Notes under the pieces: model-generated
Databases searched by the model: none
What the model saw: only the letters and a program-made list of their open reading frames with translations
What the model was told of the DNA's origin: nothing
Shown here: one piece after another, positions 34,111 to 43,728 of the stretch
Layout: each line of letters starts with the position of its first letter
How positions within the stretch are numbered: position 1 is the first letter of the stretch
NCBI RefSeq assembly: GCF_023115425.1
Contig: NZ_CP096032.1
Span: 434,001 to 498,000 of the forward strand
DNA: 64,000 nucleotides
Direction: 5' to 3'
Source: Synechococcus sp. A10-1-5-1
GTDB lineage: Bacteria; Cyanobacteriota; Cyanobacteriia; PCC-6307; Cyanobiaceae
Program-made: the position numbers and the translations under genes

Positions 34111-34589
34111 TGGCGGCGCCGGCCGCCCGATCGGTGCTGTCCCTGGATGTGGGGCGCAAACGGATCGGCCTGGCCGGTTGTGATCCACTTGGCCTCACCG
34201 TCAAAGCGCTTCCAGCTCTCCATCGCGGCCGCTATCCCGCAGACCTCAAGCACCTCCAGAGCCTGGTACGGGAACGCCGGATCGTGGCACTGGTGGTGGG
34301 ACTCCCCCTCGATGCCCAGCAGCAGCCCACCGCCCAGGCGGAGCACTGCCGACGCTATGGCGAGCGTCTAGCCAGGGATCTGGAGCTGCCCCTGGCCTTC
34401 GTCAATGAGTACGCCAGCAGCTGGGATGCGGCCGAGCGCTTTGGCCTGCACGGTGACCGCACAGGAGCCCTCGACAGTGCCGCCGCCGCATTGCTCTTGG
34501 AGCAGTGGCTGCAGGAAGGACCCGAACCGGCAGCGGTCAGCAAGGCGACCCCAGCGATTGGCCTGGGGTCCGATGCCCAGGCATCCTGA
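34110..34589 (+). CDS. ruvX: Holliday junction resolvase RuvX / YqgF-family
   Basis: 159 residues of the RNase H-like YqgF fold. Seen: VLSLDVGRKRIGLAGCD (first catalytic Asp), LVVGLPLDAQQQPTAQAEHCRRYGERL, FVNEYASSWDA (normally a D-E-R/H motif; here N-E) and a last acidic pair in GALDSAAAALLLEQWL. The family cleaves Holliday-like or processes pre-16S rRNA; the second function is better supported in E. coli. GTG 34110 overlaps the previous stop codon. Confidence 0.88.
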   Translation: MAAPAARSVLSLDVGRKRIGLAGCDPLGLTVKALPALHRGRYPADLKHLQSLVRERRIVALVVGLPLDAQQQPTAQAEHCRRYGERLARDLELPLAFVNEYASSWDAAERFGLHGDRTGALDSAAAALLLEQWLQEGPEPAAVSKATPAIGLGSDAQAS

Positions 34590-34609
34590 GAGCATCTCCC
34601 CCATGCGCC

Positions 34610-35179
34610 ATGAGCACTGACGGCCCCAGCATCAACGGCACCGGTGATGTCCCCACCGTGCTGGTGCGGGACCAGAGCGGGCGTCAACTGCTCTGCTTCC
34701 TTGAGCAACTGATCCCTCTCGAGGGCAAGGACTACGCCCTACTGACCCCCGTCGACACCCCGGTCTGCTTGGTTCAAATCGCCGAGAACGAAAATGGCGA
34801 AGACGAGGTCATCGAAGAGCTGAGCAACGCCGAGCCGATCCTCTCGATCGCGGATGTGGTGCTGCAGGAGCACGACCTGACCCTCGTGCGCTCCGCCGTC
34901 ACCCTCACCGTCAGTGGTGACCTGGAAGAGCCCGACCCCGAGGAGTACGAGGACGACGAGCTCGAAGGTGATGAAGAGGACGAAACCGACCTCTACGAAA
35001 TGCTGATCCAGTTCAAGGCCGAGGACAAGGAATACGGCCTGTTCATCCCTCTGGATCCCTTCTTTGTGGTCGCCCGCATGGAAAACGGCGAAGGCGTGCT
35101 GGTGGAAGGCGAGGAGTTTGAGCGGGTCCAGCCTTTGATCGAAGCGGAACTCGAGGACCGCGAACTCGGTGACGACTGA
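34610..35179 (+). CDS. DUF3727-containing protein
   Basis: 189 residues, strongly acidic (a run of Glu/Asp around residues 105-125). Seen: VLVRDQSGRQLLCFLEQLIPLEGKDYALLTPVDTPV, typical of DUF3727, and a second similar half FKAEDKEYGLFIPLDPFFVVARM. DUF3727 is confined to cyanobacteria and chloroplasts; function unknown. It overlaps the YqeG gene by 11 bases and follows ruvX by 20 bases, so a ruvX-DUF3727-yqeG-proB operon is likely. Confidence 0.85.
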   Translation: MSTDGPSINGTGDVPTVLVRDQSGRQLLCFLEQLIPLEGKDYALLTPVDTPVCLVQIAENENGEDEVIEELSNAEPILSIADVVLQEHDLTLVRSAVTLTVSGDLEEPDPEEYEDDELEGDEEDETDLYEMLIQFKAEDKEYGLFIPLDPFFVVARMENGEGVLVEGEEFERVQPLIEAELEDRELGDD

Positions 35180-35705
35180 CTCGGTGACCCGTCGCTCCAT
35201 TTCTGAGCTGCTCCAGCCCGATCTGGTGGCGGCCGGCACCCTGGTGGACCTTCCCCTGCATGGCCTGCTGACCCAGGGGATCAGGGCCCTGGTCCTGGAT
35301 GTGGATCGGACCCTGCTGCCCCACCGGGGCTCAACCCTGCCTGAACCGATGGAGGCCTGGCTGAAGCAGGCCCAGGCGACCATGCCCCTTCACCTGTTCA
35401 GCAACAACCCCTCCCGCGCCCGCATTGGCGGGGTAGCCGAACGCTTGGGCGTGGACTTCACCACCAGTGCTGGAAAACCGCGGCGCTCCCCCCTACGGCG
35501 GGTCCTTGAGCAACTCGACATCCCCCCCGCCCAGGTGGCGATGGTGGGGGACCGCGTCTTCACCGATGTTCTGGTGGGGAATCGGCTGGGCCTCTACACC
35601 GTGCTGGTGAAGCCCATCGATCCCAGTGGTCAGGCCTGCCGCCATGACCATTGGCAGCGCTTTGAGGTGAAGTTGGCCCAACTCGCTGGAGCAGACCTCT
35701 CCTAA
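35169..35705 (+). CDS. YqeG-family HAD phosphatase
   Basis: 178 residues. Seen: the HAD nucleophile motif VLDVDRTLLP (DxD), LFSNNPSRARIGGVAERL, and motif IV VAMVGDRVFTDVLVGNRLG. This corresponds to the YqeG/GEP4 group, in which yeast GEP4 dephosphorylates phosphatidylglycerol phosphate. A phosphatidylglycerol-phosphate phosphatase role is a reasonable guess here, complementing the CDP-alcohol transferase at 23 kb. GTG 35169 is the start; 2 bases to proB. Confidence 0.9.
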   Translation: MTTDSVTRRSISELLQPDLVAAGTLVDLPLHGLLTQGIRALVLDVDRTLLPHRGSTLPEPMEAWLKQAQATMPLHLFSNNPSRARIGGVAERLGVDFTTSAGKPRRSPLRRVLEQLDIPPAQVAMVGDRVFTDVLVGNRLGLYTVLVKPIDPSGQACRHDHWQRFEVKLAQLAGADLS

Positions 35706-35707
35706 CG

Positions 35708-36781
35708 ATGGCAAAACGCCGGGTCATCAAAGTCGGCACCAGCGTTCTGCGGGGCTCCGGTGCCCGCGGGACCGACCAGGTCATCGCCGATCTGGCCTCG
35801 AGCCTCTGCGGCCTCTGGCGGCGCGAGGAACCGGTGGTGCTTGTCACCAGTGGTGCCGTGGGCCTGGGGTGCCAGGCCCTGCAACTGGGTGATCGACCCA
35901 TGGAACTGGAGGCACTACAAGCGTCAGCGGCCGTCGGACAGGGCCGGCTGATGACCCTGTATGACCAGGCCTTTGCCGCCCACGGTCGCTGCGTCGCCCA
36001 GGTGCTGCTGACCCGGGCCGATCTGGCCTCCAGGCGTCGCTACCAAAACGCCTGCCGCACCCTCGAGCAGCTGCTGTGCTGGGGGGTCACCCCGGTGATC
36101 AACGAGAACGACACCCTGGCGACCGATGAGCTTCGCTTTGGGGATAACGACACCCTCTCAGCGCTGGCGGCAGTGGCCATCCAGGCCGACGAGCTGGTGC
36201 TGCTAACCGATATCGACAGCCTCTATTCCGGCGATCCCCGCAATGATGCCGACGCCAGGCCGATCCCTGAGGTCAATTCCCTCGCCGAGATCGAAGCCTT
36301 GGCCGGTGTGGCCAAGGGGGGAGGCCGCTGGGGCACCGGCGGGATGACGACCAAGCTTTCAGCCGCGCGAATCGCCACAGCCAGCGGGATTCAGGTGCGC
36401 CTGGCCGATGGCCGCGACCCCGCTGTGCTGGAAGCGCTCTTGGCTGGGGAACCGGTTGGAACCCTCTTCCGCCCCAGTGAGACACCCCTGAGCAGCCGCA
36501 AGGGTTGGCTCGCCCATGCGCTGCTGCCCAAGGGCAGCATCACCGTCGATGCCGGGGCCGAACAGGCGCTCCTGGAACAGGGAGCCTCTCTCCTGGCGGC
36601 TGGGGTCCGCAACGTGGAGGGCACCTTTGGCCGGCGCGAAGCGGTACGCGTCATCAGCCAGGACGGCCGGGAGGTGGCCCGGGGCCTCTGCGCAGTTGCC
36701 AGTGACGAATTGCTGGCGATCCAAGGACAACGCGGCGTGGTGATTCACCGGGATCACCTGGTGGTGATCGCCAGCAACTGA
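35708..36781 (+). CDS. proB: Glutamate 5-kinase
   Basis: First step of proline synthesis, phosphorylating glutamate. Seen: the N-terminal amino-acid kinase fold ([53 protein letters not shown]) and ATP-site [15 protein letters not shown], then a C-terminal PUA domain (about residues 270-355, [25 protein letters not shown]). 357 residues, normal length for the PUA-containing form. Confidence 0.96.
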   Translation: MAKRRVIKVGTSVLRGSGARGTDQVIADLASSLCGLWRREEPVVLVTSGAVGLGCQALQLGDRPMELEALQASAAVGQGRLMTLYDQAFAAHGRCVAQVLLTRADLASRRRYQNACRTLEQLLCWGVTPVINENDTLATDELRFGDNDTLSALAAVAIQADELVLLTDIDSLYSGDPRNDADARPIPEVNSLAEIEALAGVAKGGGRWGTGGMTTKLSAARIATASGIQVRLADGRDPAVLEALLAGEPVGTLFRPSETPLSSRKGWLAHALLPKGSITVDAGAEQALLEQGASLLAAGVRNVEGTFGRREAVRVISQDGREVARGLCAVASDELLAIQGQRGVVIHRDHLVVIASN

Positions 36782-36828
36782 GACCTGCGGAATCGGCCTA
36801 CGATCCGCACCACATCCCCCTGCCGCCG

Positions 36829-37896
36829 ATGCGCTTCAGCCAACTGCTCAGCCAACTGAGCGAGGTGAAGGCCGCAGGTGGGATCGAATCCCTTCAGCAC
36901 CACCTCGGGGACGATCCCGAACTTGGAACCGCGGCAGCCCTCGATCAGGCCCTCAGTGGTCAGGTGAGTTTCCTGGAGGCCGGCAATGCCCTGGCGGCCG
37001 CTCTCAATGCCAGTGGCGCCAGTGCCGTGCTGCTGCCGGCCAAAGGCAACGAATGCGAAGCCGCCCAAACGGAAGCCAGCGCCAAGGGCATGGCCTGGGT
37101 TGCCCTCGCCGACCCGCGTCTGGGCTTTGCTGAAACCCTCGAGGCCCTTTACCCCCGCGCCCCGAAAGCCCCGGGGGTTCACCCCAGCGCCGTCATTGCC
37201 CCCGAGGCGGTGGTGGGCATGGGCAGCCATGTCGGGGCCAATGTCGTCATCGGTAGCGATGTGCAGATCGGTGCCTCCTGCACGATCCACCCGAACGTCG
37301 TGATCTACGACGACGTGCAGATCAGCGATGGCTGTGAACTGCATGCGGGAGCCGTGCTCCACCCGGGCTCCCGCCTCGGCCGAGGCTGCGTCGTTCATTC
37401 GAATGCGGTGGTCGGCAGCGAGGGCTTTGGCTTTGTTCCCACCGCCAGCGGCTGGCGCAAGATGCCGCAGACCGGCCTGGTCGTTCTCGAGGACGGTGTT
37501 GAGGTGGGCTGTGGCAGCACGATCGATCGCCCGTCCGTGGGGGAGACACGCATCGGAGCCGGCAGCAAGATCGACAACCTTGTCCATATCGGCCACGGCG
37601 TGACCACCGGCAAAGGCTGCGCCCTGGCCGCCCAGGTCGGCATTGCCGGCGGAGCCCGGCTCGGCAACGGAGTCATCCTGGCCGGACAGGTGGGACTGGC
37701 CAACAAGGCCGTCATGGGGGATCGCTCGATCGCCTCGTCCAAATCCGGGGTCCATGGAGAAGTTGCCGCTGGCGAGGTCGTGAGCGGCTACCCAGCCATC
37801 CCCAATCGCCTCTGGCTGCGATGCTCCGCGGTCTTCAACAAACTGCCCGAGCTGACCAAGGCGCTCCGCCAGCTCGAGAAACAAGCCAAGCCGTAG
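36829..37896 (+). CDS. lpxD: UDP-3-O-acylglucosamine N-acyltransferase
   Basis: Third step of lipid A synthesis, adding the N-linked acyl chain; cyanobacteria have an outer membrane with lipopolysaccharide. Seen: N-terminal uridine-binding domain (about 1-100), then a left-handed beta-helix of hexapeptide repeats ([34 protein letters not shown]), the catalytic HIGHGV-type block [12 protein letters not shown] and the C-terminal helix ([16 protein letters not shown]). 355 residues. It follows proB by 47 bases. Confidence 0.93.
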   Translation: MRFSQLLSQLSEVKAAGGIESLQHHLGDDPELGTAAALDQALSGQVSFLEAGNALAAALNASGASAVLLPAKGNECEAAQTEASAKGMAWVALADPRLGFAETLEALYPRAPKAPGVHPSAVIAPEAVVGMGSHVGANVVIGSDVQIGASCTIHPNVVIYDDVQISDGCELHAGAVLHPGSRLGRGCVVHSNAVVGSEGFGFVPTASGWRKMPQTGLVVLEDGVEVGCGSTIDRPSVGETRIGAGSKIDNLVHIGHGVTTGKGCALAAQVGIAGGARLGNGVILAGQVGLANKAVMGDRSIASSKSGVHGEVAAGEVVSGYPAIPNRLWLRCSAVFNKLPELTKALRQLEKQAKP

Positions 37897-37930
37897 CCTC
37901 GCCGCCTGCCCAGAGCCCGAGCGGACTTCG

Positions 37931-39013
37931 ATGACCAGCTTCCGGATCACCTTGCTCCCCGGTGACGGGATCGGTCCTGAGATCACGGCGGTGGCCCGCC
38001 AGATGCTGGATGCGGTGAGCCGCAGCCACGGCTTCGAGCTGATCTACGACGAGCAGCCCATGGGTGGCTGTGCGATCGACGCCACCGGCGAACCGCTCCC
38101 CGCCAGCACCCTGGCGGCCTGCAAAGCAGCCGACGCCGTCCTTCTGGCCGCGATCGGCTCCCCCCAATACGACACCCTGCCCCGCGAGAAGCGTCCCGAG
38201 TCCGGACTGCTGGGTTTGCGTTCCGGCATGGGTCTCTTCGCCAATCTGCGCCCGGTCAAGATCATCCCGGCCTTGATTGATGCCTCCACGCTCAAGCGGG
38301 AGGTGATTGAAGGGGTGGACCTGATGGTGGTCCGCGAACTCACCGGTGGCGTCTACTTCGGAACCCCGAAAGGCCGCGTCGAAGCCGATGGACGGGTGCG
38401 TGGTTTCAACACCATGGCCTACTTCGACGATGAAATTGATCGCATCGCCAAGGTGGGCTTTGACATCGCCCAGCAGCGCAGCGGCCGCCTCTGCAGCGTC
38501 GACAAAGCCAACGTCCTGGACGTCAGCCAACTCTGGCGCGACCGCGTCGAAGCGCTGCATGCCAGCAGCTACTCAGGCGTGGAGCTCAGCCACATGTACG
38601 TGGACAACGCTGCGATGCAACTGGTCCGCAACCCCCGTCAGTTCGACGTGTTGCTCACCAGCAATCTCTTCGGCGACATCCTCAGCGATGAAGCCGCCAT
38701 GCTCAGCGGCTCCATTGGCATGTTGCCTTCCGCCTCCCTTGGCGAGAGCGGCCCTGGCCTGTTTGAGCCGATCCACGGCTCCGCACCAGACATCGCCCGC
38801 CAGGACAAGGCCAATCCGATGGCAATGGTTCTCAGCGCTGCGATGATGCTGCGGGTGGGCCTCAAGCAAGACGCCGCTGCGGGCGCCCTTGAGCAGGCCG
38901 TCGACCGGGTCCTGGCCCAGGGCTATCGCACCGGTGACCTGATGGCTCAGGGCTGCACCCAACTGGGCTGCAAGGCCATGGGCGATCAACTGCTGGCAGC
39001 CCTGGAAGCCTGA
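37931..39013 (+). CDS. leuB: 3-isopropylmalate dehydrogenase
   Basis: Oxidatively decarboxylates 3-isopropylmalate in leucine synthesis, NAD-dependent. Seen: LLPGDGIGPEI, RSGMGLFANLRPVK, VVRELTGGVYFG, the lysine/aspartate sites in CSVDKANVLDVS and VDNAAMQLVRNPRQFDVLLTSNLFGDILSDEAAML, and the NAD-loop EPIHGSAPDIARQDKANP. 360 residues. ATG 37931 is 34 bases after lpxD. Confidence 0.97.
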   Translation: MTSFRITLLPGDGIGPEITAVARQMLDAVSRSHGFELIYDEQPMGGCAIDATGEPLPASTLAACKAADAVLLAAIGSPQYDTLPREKRPESGLLGLRSGMGLFANLRPVKIIPALIDASTLKREVIEGVDLMVVRELTGGVYFGTPKGRVEADGRVRGFNTMAYFDDEIDRIAKVGFDIAQQRSGRLCSVDKANVLDVSQLWRDRVEALHASSYSGVELSHMYVDNAAMQLVRNPRQFDVLLTSNLFGDILSDEAAMLSGSIGMLPSASLGESGPGLFEPIHGSAPDIARQDKANPMAMVLSAAMMLRVGLKQDAAAGALEQAVDRVLAQGYRTGDLMAQGCTQLGCKAMGDQLLAALEA

Positions 39014-39093
39014 TCCGCAACAGGGATCAACGGATCGGAGTTTTTGGTCACGCGACCTGCCAAACTCGCGGGCAGTCCCACTGATCCCTGCGC

Positions 39094-39996
39094 ATGTCGA
39101 AGCGTCACCCGGTTGTGGCTGTCACCGGTTCCTCCGGCGCAGGCACCAGCACCGTGAAGCGTGCCTTTGAGCACATCTTCAAGCGCGAGGGAATCACCCC
39201 TGCAGTTGTGGAAGGCGACAGCTACCACCGCTACGAGCGCGCCGCCATGAAGGAGGCCATGGGCGCTGCTCTGGCCAAGGGCGAGAACTTCTCCCACTTC
39301 GGCCCCGAAGCCAACCTGTTCGACAAGCTCGAGGAGCTGTTCCGCAGCTACAGCGAGAGCGGCGGTGGCCAGAAGCGCTATTACCTGCACTCCGTTGAAG
39401 AGGCTGCCGACCACAACGCCCGCCTCGGAACCAACCTCGAACCCGGTCAGTTCACCCCCTGGGAAAACATCCCCTCCGGCACCGACCTGCTCTTCTATGA
39501 AGGCCTGCACGGCGGTGTGAAAGGCGAGGGCTACGACGTGGCAGGCCTGGCCGATCTACTCGTGGGCGTGGTTCCCATCGTCAACCTGGAGTGGATCCAA
39601 AAGATCTCCCGCGACAACGCCGAGCGCGGTTACTCCGCCGAGGCCACCGTTGACACGATCCTGCGCCGGATGCCGGATTACATCAACCACATCTGCCCGC
39701 AGTTCAGCCAGACCGACATCAATTTCCAGCGTGTCCCCACCGTGGACACCTCGAACCCCTTCATGATCCGGAACATCCCCACCCCGGATGAATCCTTCGT
39801 GATCATTCACTTCCGCAAGGGTGCTCGCGAGAAGTGGGGTATCGACTTCACCTACCTGCTCGACATGATCCACGATTCGTTCATGTCCAGCCCCACCTCG
39901 ATCGTGGTGAACGGCGGCAAGATGGGCTTTGCGATGGAGCTGATCCTGACCCCGATCATTCACCGCATGATCGAAGAGAAGAAGAAGCTGGCCTGA
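39094..39996 (+). CDS. prk: Phosphoribulokinase, class I-like
   Basis: Makes ribulose 1,5-bisphosphate for RuBisCO. 300 residues, with the P-loop GSSGAGTS at 12-19, then EGDSYHRYERAAMKEAM, GLHGGVKGEGYD and a well-conserved C-terminus. The P-loop lacks the cysteine of the classic cyanobacterial/plant class II enzyme (GDSGCGKST), and only one Cys (HICPQF) is seen in the whole protein, so thioredoxin or CP12 regulation through the Cys pair is not possible. The length and motifs are those of the proteobacterial class I enzyme. An 80-base upstream gap holds a possible promoter. Confidence 0.93.
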   Translation: MSKRHPVVAVTGSSGAGTSTVKRAFEHIFKREGITPAVVEGDSYHRYERAAMKEAMGAALAKGENFSHFGPEANLFDKLEELFRSYSESGGGQKRYYLHSVEEAADHNARLGTNLEPGQFTPWENIPSGTDLLFYEGLHGGVKGEGYDVAGLADLLVGVVPIVNLEWIQKISRDNAERGYSAEATVDTILRRMPDYINHICPQFSQTDINFQRVPTVDTSNPFMIRNIPTPDESFVIIHFRKGAREKWGIDFTYLLDMIHDSFMSSPTSIVVNGGKMGFAMELILTPIIHRMIEEKKKLA

Positions 39997-40108
39997 GCCT
40001 GCTTCGCCCCTAGGCTGGGGCGCAACTGGCGGACAAGGTCCTCCCATTTCGGTTGCTCCTCAGCGCTCTAACCCACCGGCTCCTCTCTCGTTTGAGATTC
40101 GAGGGGCG

Positions 40109-40375
40109 GTGGGTTCTTCTGTATCGACGCAGCCCCGCTGGGACCGGATCAACAGCGCAGACGTGATTGCCCAGGCCCGGCGGATCTACTTCCAGTTTCT
40201 TGAGCGCTCCTCATCCGCCCTCGAGCCCCAGGGGATCGTGCTGAGTCCAGGCCAGGGACGGGTGGTCTTCGAGCTACCGGTGCTCTTGCCCGATGAGCAA
40301 TTCATCCCGCTCGACTGGGTCCGTGCCCGCCCGTCCCGCACCCGCACCTCCCGCTCGCCCTACCGCGGCCTCTAA
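40109..40375 (+). CDS. Small hypothetical protein
   Basis: 88 residues starting at GTG 40109: SADVIAQARRIYFQFLERSSSALEPQGIVLSPGQGRVVFELPVLLPDEQFIPLDWVRARP, then a basic Ser/Arg tail. The mixed helix-strand pattern looks real. No family recognised. Its stop codon shares bases with the prepilin peptidase start (TAATG), so the two are probably cotranslated. Confidence 0.6.
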   Translation: MGSSVSTQPRWDRINSADVIAQARRIYFQFLERSSSALEPQGIVLSPGQGRVVFELPVLLPDEQFIPLDWVRARPSRTRTSRSPYRGL

Positions 40376-41217
40376 TGCTCGGCACTCTCCCCTCCACGGT
40401 TCTGCTGCTGATCACGGCCCTGGGGCTCTGCATTGGCAGCTTCTTAAATGTCGTCGCCTGGCGCTATCCCCGCCAAGAATCGGTGGTTCAGCCCCGCAGC
40501 CACTGCCCGGACTGCGGGACGCGCCTGGGCTGGAGCGAGAACATCCCAGTCCTCAGCTGGGTTCTGCTGCGCGGGCGTTGCCGCCACTGCCAGAGCCCGA
40601 TCAGCCTGCGCTACCCGGCGGTAGAGCTGCTCTGCGGAGGGCTCTTCCTGGCTGCAGCCCTGGGCTACCCCGAAGCCCTTGGCCAAGCCCCAGGGGGCCT
40701 GATCCTTGTAGCTGGCTGGTGCCTGGTGTCCCTGCTGCTCCCCCTGGTGCTGATTGATCTGGACCAGCTCTGGCTGCCTGAGCCCCTCTGCCGCACCGGG
40801 GTGCTGGTGGGCCTTGTCTTCACCCTGCTGGCCGTCTTCAGCCAAAGCGGAGGGCCCGAGCCGCAGCTTTTGCTCTGGCATCTGCTCGCCGCCAGTGCTG
40901 GCCTACTGGGGTTTGAAGCCACCAGCGCCGCAGGCCAGACCCTGCTCGGCAAGCCTGCCCTGGGTTTAGGCGATGCGAAGTTGGCCGCCCTACTGGGCGC
41001 CTGGCTTGGGCTCACAGGCCTCGGGCTCAGCGTGGCCCTCGCCGTGCTCTCCGGCGCGATCTTTGGCCTGATCGGTCTGCTCAGCGGCCGCTTGAAGCGC
41101 GGCCAACCCTTCCCTTTTGGCCCCTTCCTGGCCGCCGCTGGACTGGCGGTCTGGATGGCTGGAAACAGCTTCTGGCTGCAACAGCTCAGCAGGCACTTGG
41201 GCTGGAGCGCCCTTTAA
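40375..41217 (+). CDS. pilD: Prepilin peptidase (type IV pilus)
   Basis: Inner-membrane aspartic protease and N-methylase that matures type IV pilins. Seen: the cytosolic double CxxC zinc loop (CPDCGTRL and CRHCQSP), LRYPAVELLCG, the first catalytic Asp in LVLIDLDQLWLPE and the second in GLGDAKLAALLGAWLG, and seven to eight hydrophobic helices. 280 residues, normal. It suggests the host makes type IV pili or competence pili. The preceding small gene overlaps by 1 base. Confidence 0.95.
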   Translation: MLGTLPSTVLLLITALGLCIGSFLNVVAWRYPRQESVVQPRSHCPDCGTRLGWSENIPVLSWVLLRGRCRHCQSPISLRYPAVELLCGGLFLAAALGYPEALGQAPGGLILVAGWCLVSLLLPLVLIDLDQLWLPEPLCRTGVLVGLVFTLLAVFSQSGGPEPQLLLWHLLAASAGLLGFEATSAAGQTLLGKPALGLGDAKLAALLGAWLGLTGLGLSVALAVLSGAIFGLIGLLSGRLKRGQPFPFGPFLAAAGLAVWMAGNSFWLQQLSRHLGWSAL

Positions 41218-41250
41218 TGGTCTGATCAGACCCCGGAGACCGCTTTCACC

Positions 41251-42126
41251 ATGTCGCTATTCGACTGGTTTGCCGATCGCCGCAAGACCGCTCCTGCGGT
41301 GCGCAATGCCCAGGAGGTCAACGAGGACGATGGCCTCTGGAGCAAATGCCCTGAATGCGGGCTGGTGGTCTATCGCAAGGATCTGGCAGCCAACGCCAGC
41401 GTCTGCAGCGGCTGTGGATACCACCATCGGATCTTCAGCGAGGAGCGGATTCGTCTGATCGCCGATGAGGGCAGCTTTGAAGCGCTCGATACCGAGCTCT
41501 GCCCCACCGATCCCCTCGCCTTTAAGGATCGTCGCAGCTATGCCGATCGCATTCGTGACACCCAGCGCTCCACCGGACTGAAGGACAGCGTCATCACCGG
41601 GCTATGCACCGTCGAGGGCATCCCCATGGCCCTAGGGGTGATGGATTTCCGCTTCATGGGCGGTTCCATGGGCTCGGTCGTCGGCGAAAAGCTGGCCCGC
41701 CTGATTGAAACGGCCACCGCTAAACGGGCACCCGTTCTGATCGTCTGCGCCTCGGGTGGGGCACGAATGCAGGAAGGGATGCTCTCCCTGATGCAGATGG
41801 CCAAGATCTCCGGTGCCCTGGAGCGCCATCGCAAAGCGGAGTTGCTCTACCTGCCGCTGCTGACCCACCCGACCACGGGGGGGGTGACCGCCAGCTTCGC
41901 CATGCTCGGCGACCTGATCCTGGCGGAGCCCAAGGCCTTGATTGGCTTTGCTGGTCGGCGCGTGATCGAGCAGACCCTGCGGGAGAAACTGCCCGACGAT
42001 TTCCAAACAGCTGAATACCTGCAGGACCACGGCTTCGTGGATCACATCGTGCCGCGCACCAAGCTCCGCAGCACCCTGGCCAGCCTGCTGACCATGCACG
42101 GCTACAGCAAAGCGGTCGCCGCATGA
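41251..42126 (+). CDS. accD: Acetyl-CoA carboxylase carboxyltransferase beta subunit
   Basis: Transfers the carboxyl group from biotin to acetyl-CoA, the committing step of fatty-acid synthesis, with AccA. Seen: N-terminal zinc ribbon [13 protein letters not shown]...CSGCGYHHR, then the crotonase-fold carboxyltransferase domain with [19 protein letters not shown] and [19 protein letters not shown], and [14 protein letters not shown]. 291 residues. Overlaps the next gene by 4 bases (ATGA). Confidence 0.97.
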   Translation: MSLFDWFADRRKTAPAVRNAQEVNEDDGLWSKCPECGLVVYRKDLAANASVCSGCGYHHRIFSEERIRLIADEGSFEALDTELCPTDPLAFKDRRSYADRIRDTQRSTGLKDSVITGLCTVEGIPMALGVMDFRFMGGSMGSVVGEKLARLIETATAKRAPVLIVCASGGARMQEGMLSLMQMAKISGALERHRKAELLYLPLLTHPTTGGVTASFAMLGDLILAEPKALIGFAGRRVIEQTLREKLPDDFQTAEYLQDHGFVDHIVPRTKLRSTLASLLTMHGYSKAVAA

Positions 42127-42551
42127 AGCGGGCCCTTCGCGCGTTCTGCGCGGTCCTACTCGTGCTGCTGTTGCTCAGCGGCCTTCCTCAAGCAGTCTTG
42201 GGGGGACCGGTGGACTGGCAAGAGGTTCCCGCCACCAGCGAGGGGCGGCAGTGGTGGGATGGCGGCAGCCTGCGGGTCAACAAAAGCGGGAATCTGACCG
42301 TGCTCAGTCGTTTCCAGCCCCCCATTCCTGAGGATGCCGAGTCCAGCGCAGACGGCAAAGAACCTCGTCCGCCCGCCAGCAGTCTCTACGTGATGGAGCT
42401 GGATTGCGGCCAACGGCTCTACCGGGACACCTCCATCAACGGGATCCCCCAATGGGGCAGCCAGTGGCAGGCCTCCGGCAATGACGGCCTGATCGAATCC
42501 ACCATCGAAGCCGTCTGCACCGCTGGTGAAGACCTCCTGGCAGGCTTCTAA
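42123..42551 (+). CDS. Secreted/periplasmic hypothetical protein
   Basis: 142 residues with a strong signal peptide ([25 protein letters not shown], cleavage likely after AVLG or LGG). The mature part holds [38 protein letters not shown] and [20 protein letters not shown], a beta-rich fold with two Cys (C in LDCG and AVCTAG) that could pair. Translational coupling to accD suggests an operon, but I can name no function. The motif WWDGGSLR...GNLTVLSRF is shared in my memory with similar cyanobacterial proteins downstream of accD, without certainty. Confidence 0.7.
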   Translation: MKRALRAFCAVLLVLLLLSGLPQAVLGGPVDWQEVPATSEGRQWWDGGSLRVNKSGNLTVLSRFQPPIPEDAESSADGKEPRPPASSLYVMELDCGQRLYRDTSINGIPQWGSQWQASGNDGLIESTIEAVCTAGEDLLAGF

Positions 42552-42569
42552 AACCACTGCAGAGCCGCC

Positions 42570-43679
42570 GTGACCGGATCCACCACCACCCAGCGTCCCC
42601 TGGGTGTCGCCCTTGTTGGTTTGGGGTTCGGGGAAAAGGTGCACCTGCCCGCCCTGCGGGACTGCCCGCTCACCGAACCGGTGGCCCTCTGGCATCACCG
42701 CAGCGAGCGGCTCGATCAAGCCTGCAGTAGCCACGGACTACCCGGCTTCAGCGATTTCGATGCCCTTCTGGCCGATCCCCGGGTGGATGCCCTGGTCATC
42801 GCCACCCCTCCTGAACCCCGCTTCGCCCTGGCGCAGGCCGCCATCGCCGCCGGCAAACACCTGCTGTTGGAAAAACCCGTCGCCCTTGAGGCCGCCCAGG
42901 TGGAGAGCCTGCAACGCCAGGCCCTCCAGGCGGGCGTGAGCGTGGCCGTGGACTTTGAGTACCGCGGCGTCCCGGAGTTTCAACAATTCGCGGCACTGCT
43001 GGAGAGCGGTGCTGTCGGCACGCCCTGGCTGGTGAAACTGGACTGGTTAATGGGAAGCCGGGCCGATGCCAGTCGTCCCTGGAACTGGTATTCCCAGCGG
43101 GCCGCTGGCGGTGGGGTGCTCGGATCGCTGGGAACCCATGCCTTTGACACCCTGCATTGGCTGGTGGGGCCGACCCGCAGCCTGAGCGCCCAGCGCAGCA
43201 TGGCCATCCCCCAGCGTCCCCTGGCGGATGGCAGTGGACGGATGGCCGCCGTGGATGCCGAAGACATTGCCCTACTGCAACTGGAGTTAGAGGACCGTCA
43301 GGGCCGCTCCATCCCCGCCCAGGTCGCCCTGGCCTCGGTGACCAAACCCGGACGGGGCTACTGGATCGAGGTCTACGGCAGCGAGGGCAGCCTGGTACTG
43401 GGGTCGAGCAACCAAAGCGACTACGTCCACGGCTTCAAGCTCTGGCGCTCCAGCAGCTCAGGTGCCCTCGAGGAAATCAGCCCTGATCCCAGCCTGGCCT
43501 TCCCCCAGACCTGGCCCGACGGTCGACTGGCCGCCGTCCGCCGCATCACCCAGTGGTGGGCCGAGGCCGCCCAAGAGGGCCGACCGATCGTTCCCGGGCT
43601 CTCAGAAGCCGTCTGGAGCCAGCGGGTTTGCGATCTGGCACTGGAATCGGCCGACAGCGGGCTCAGAGCCAGGCTTTAA
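42570..43679 (+). CDS. Gfo/Idh/MocA-family oxidoreductase
   Basis: 369 residues. Seen: NAD-binding ALVGLGFGEKVHLPALRDC, the sugar-dehydrogenase block DALVIATPPEPRFALAQAAIAAGKHLLLEKPVAL (EKP motif with the conserved lysine), and NWYSQRAAGGGVLGSLGTHAFDTLHWLVG, the H-x-x-D substrate-site region. Substrate unknown. GTG 42570 is the start. It sits between the secreted protein gene and the class II aldolase gene. Confidence 0.92.
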   Translation: MTGSTTTQRPLGVALVGLGFGEKVHLPALRDCPLTEPVALWHHRSERLDQACSSHGLPGFSDFDALLADPRVDALVIATPPEPRFALAQAAIAAGKHLLLEKPVALEAAQVESLQRQALQAGVSVAVDFEYRGVPEFQQFAALLESGAVGTPWLVKLDWLMGSRADASRPWNWYSQRAAGGGVLGSLGTHAFDTLHWLVGPTRSLSAQRSMAIPQRPLADGSGRMAAVDAEDIALLQLELEDRQGRSIPAQVALASVTKPGRGYWIEVYGSEGSLVLGSSNQSDYVHGFKLWRSSSSGALEEISPDPSLAFPQTWPDGRLAAVRRITQWWAEAAQEGRPIVPGLSEAVWSQRVCDLALESADSGLRARL

Positions 43680-43728
43680 CGGAAAAGGCGCCGGTTAGGA
43701 TCCCCGCCATTCCCTTGATGGTGTCCCC

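Noticed and set aside
40000-40040. GCCCC-TAGGCT-GGGGC hairpin after prk
   Set aside because: Short stem and no T-run follows; too weak to call a terminator.
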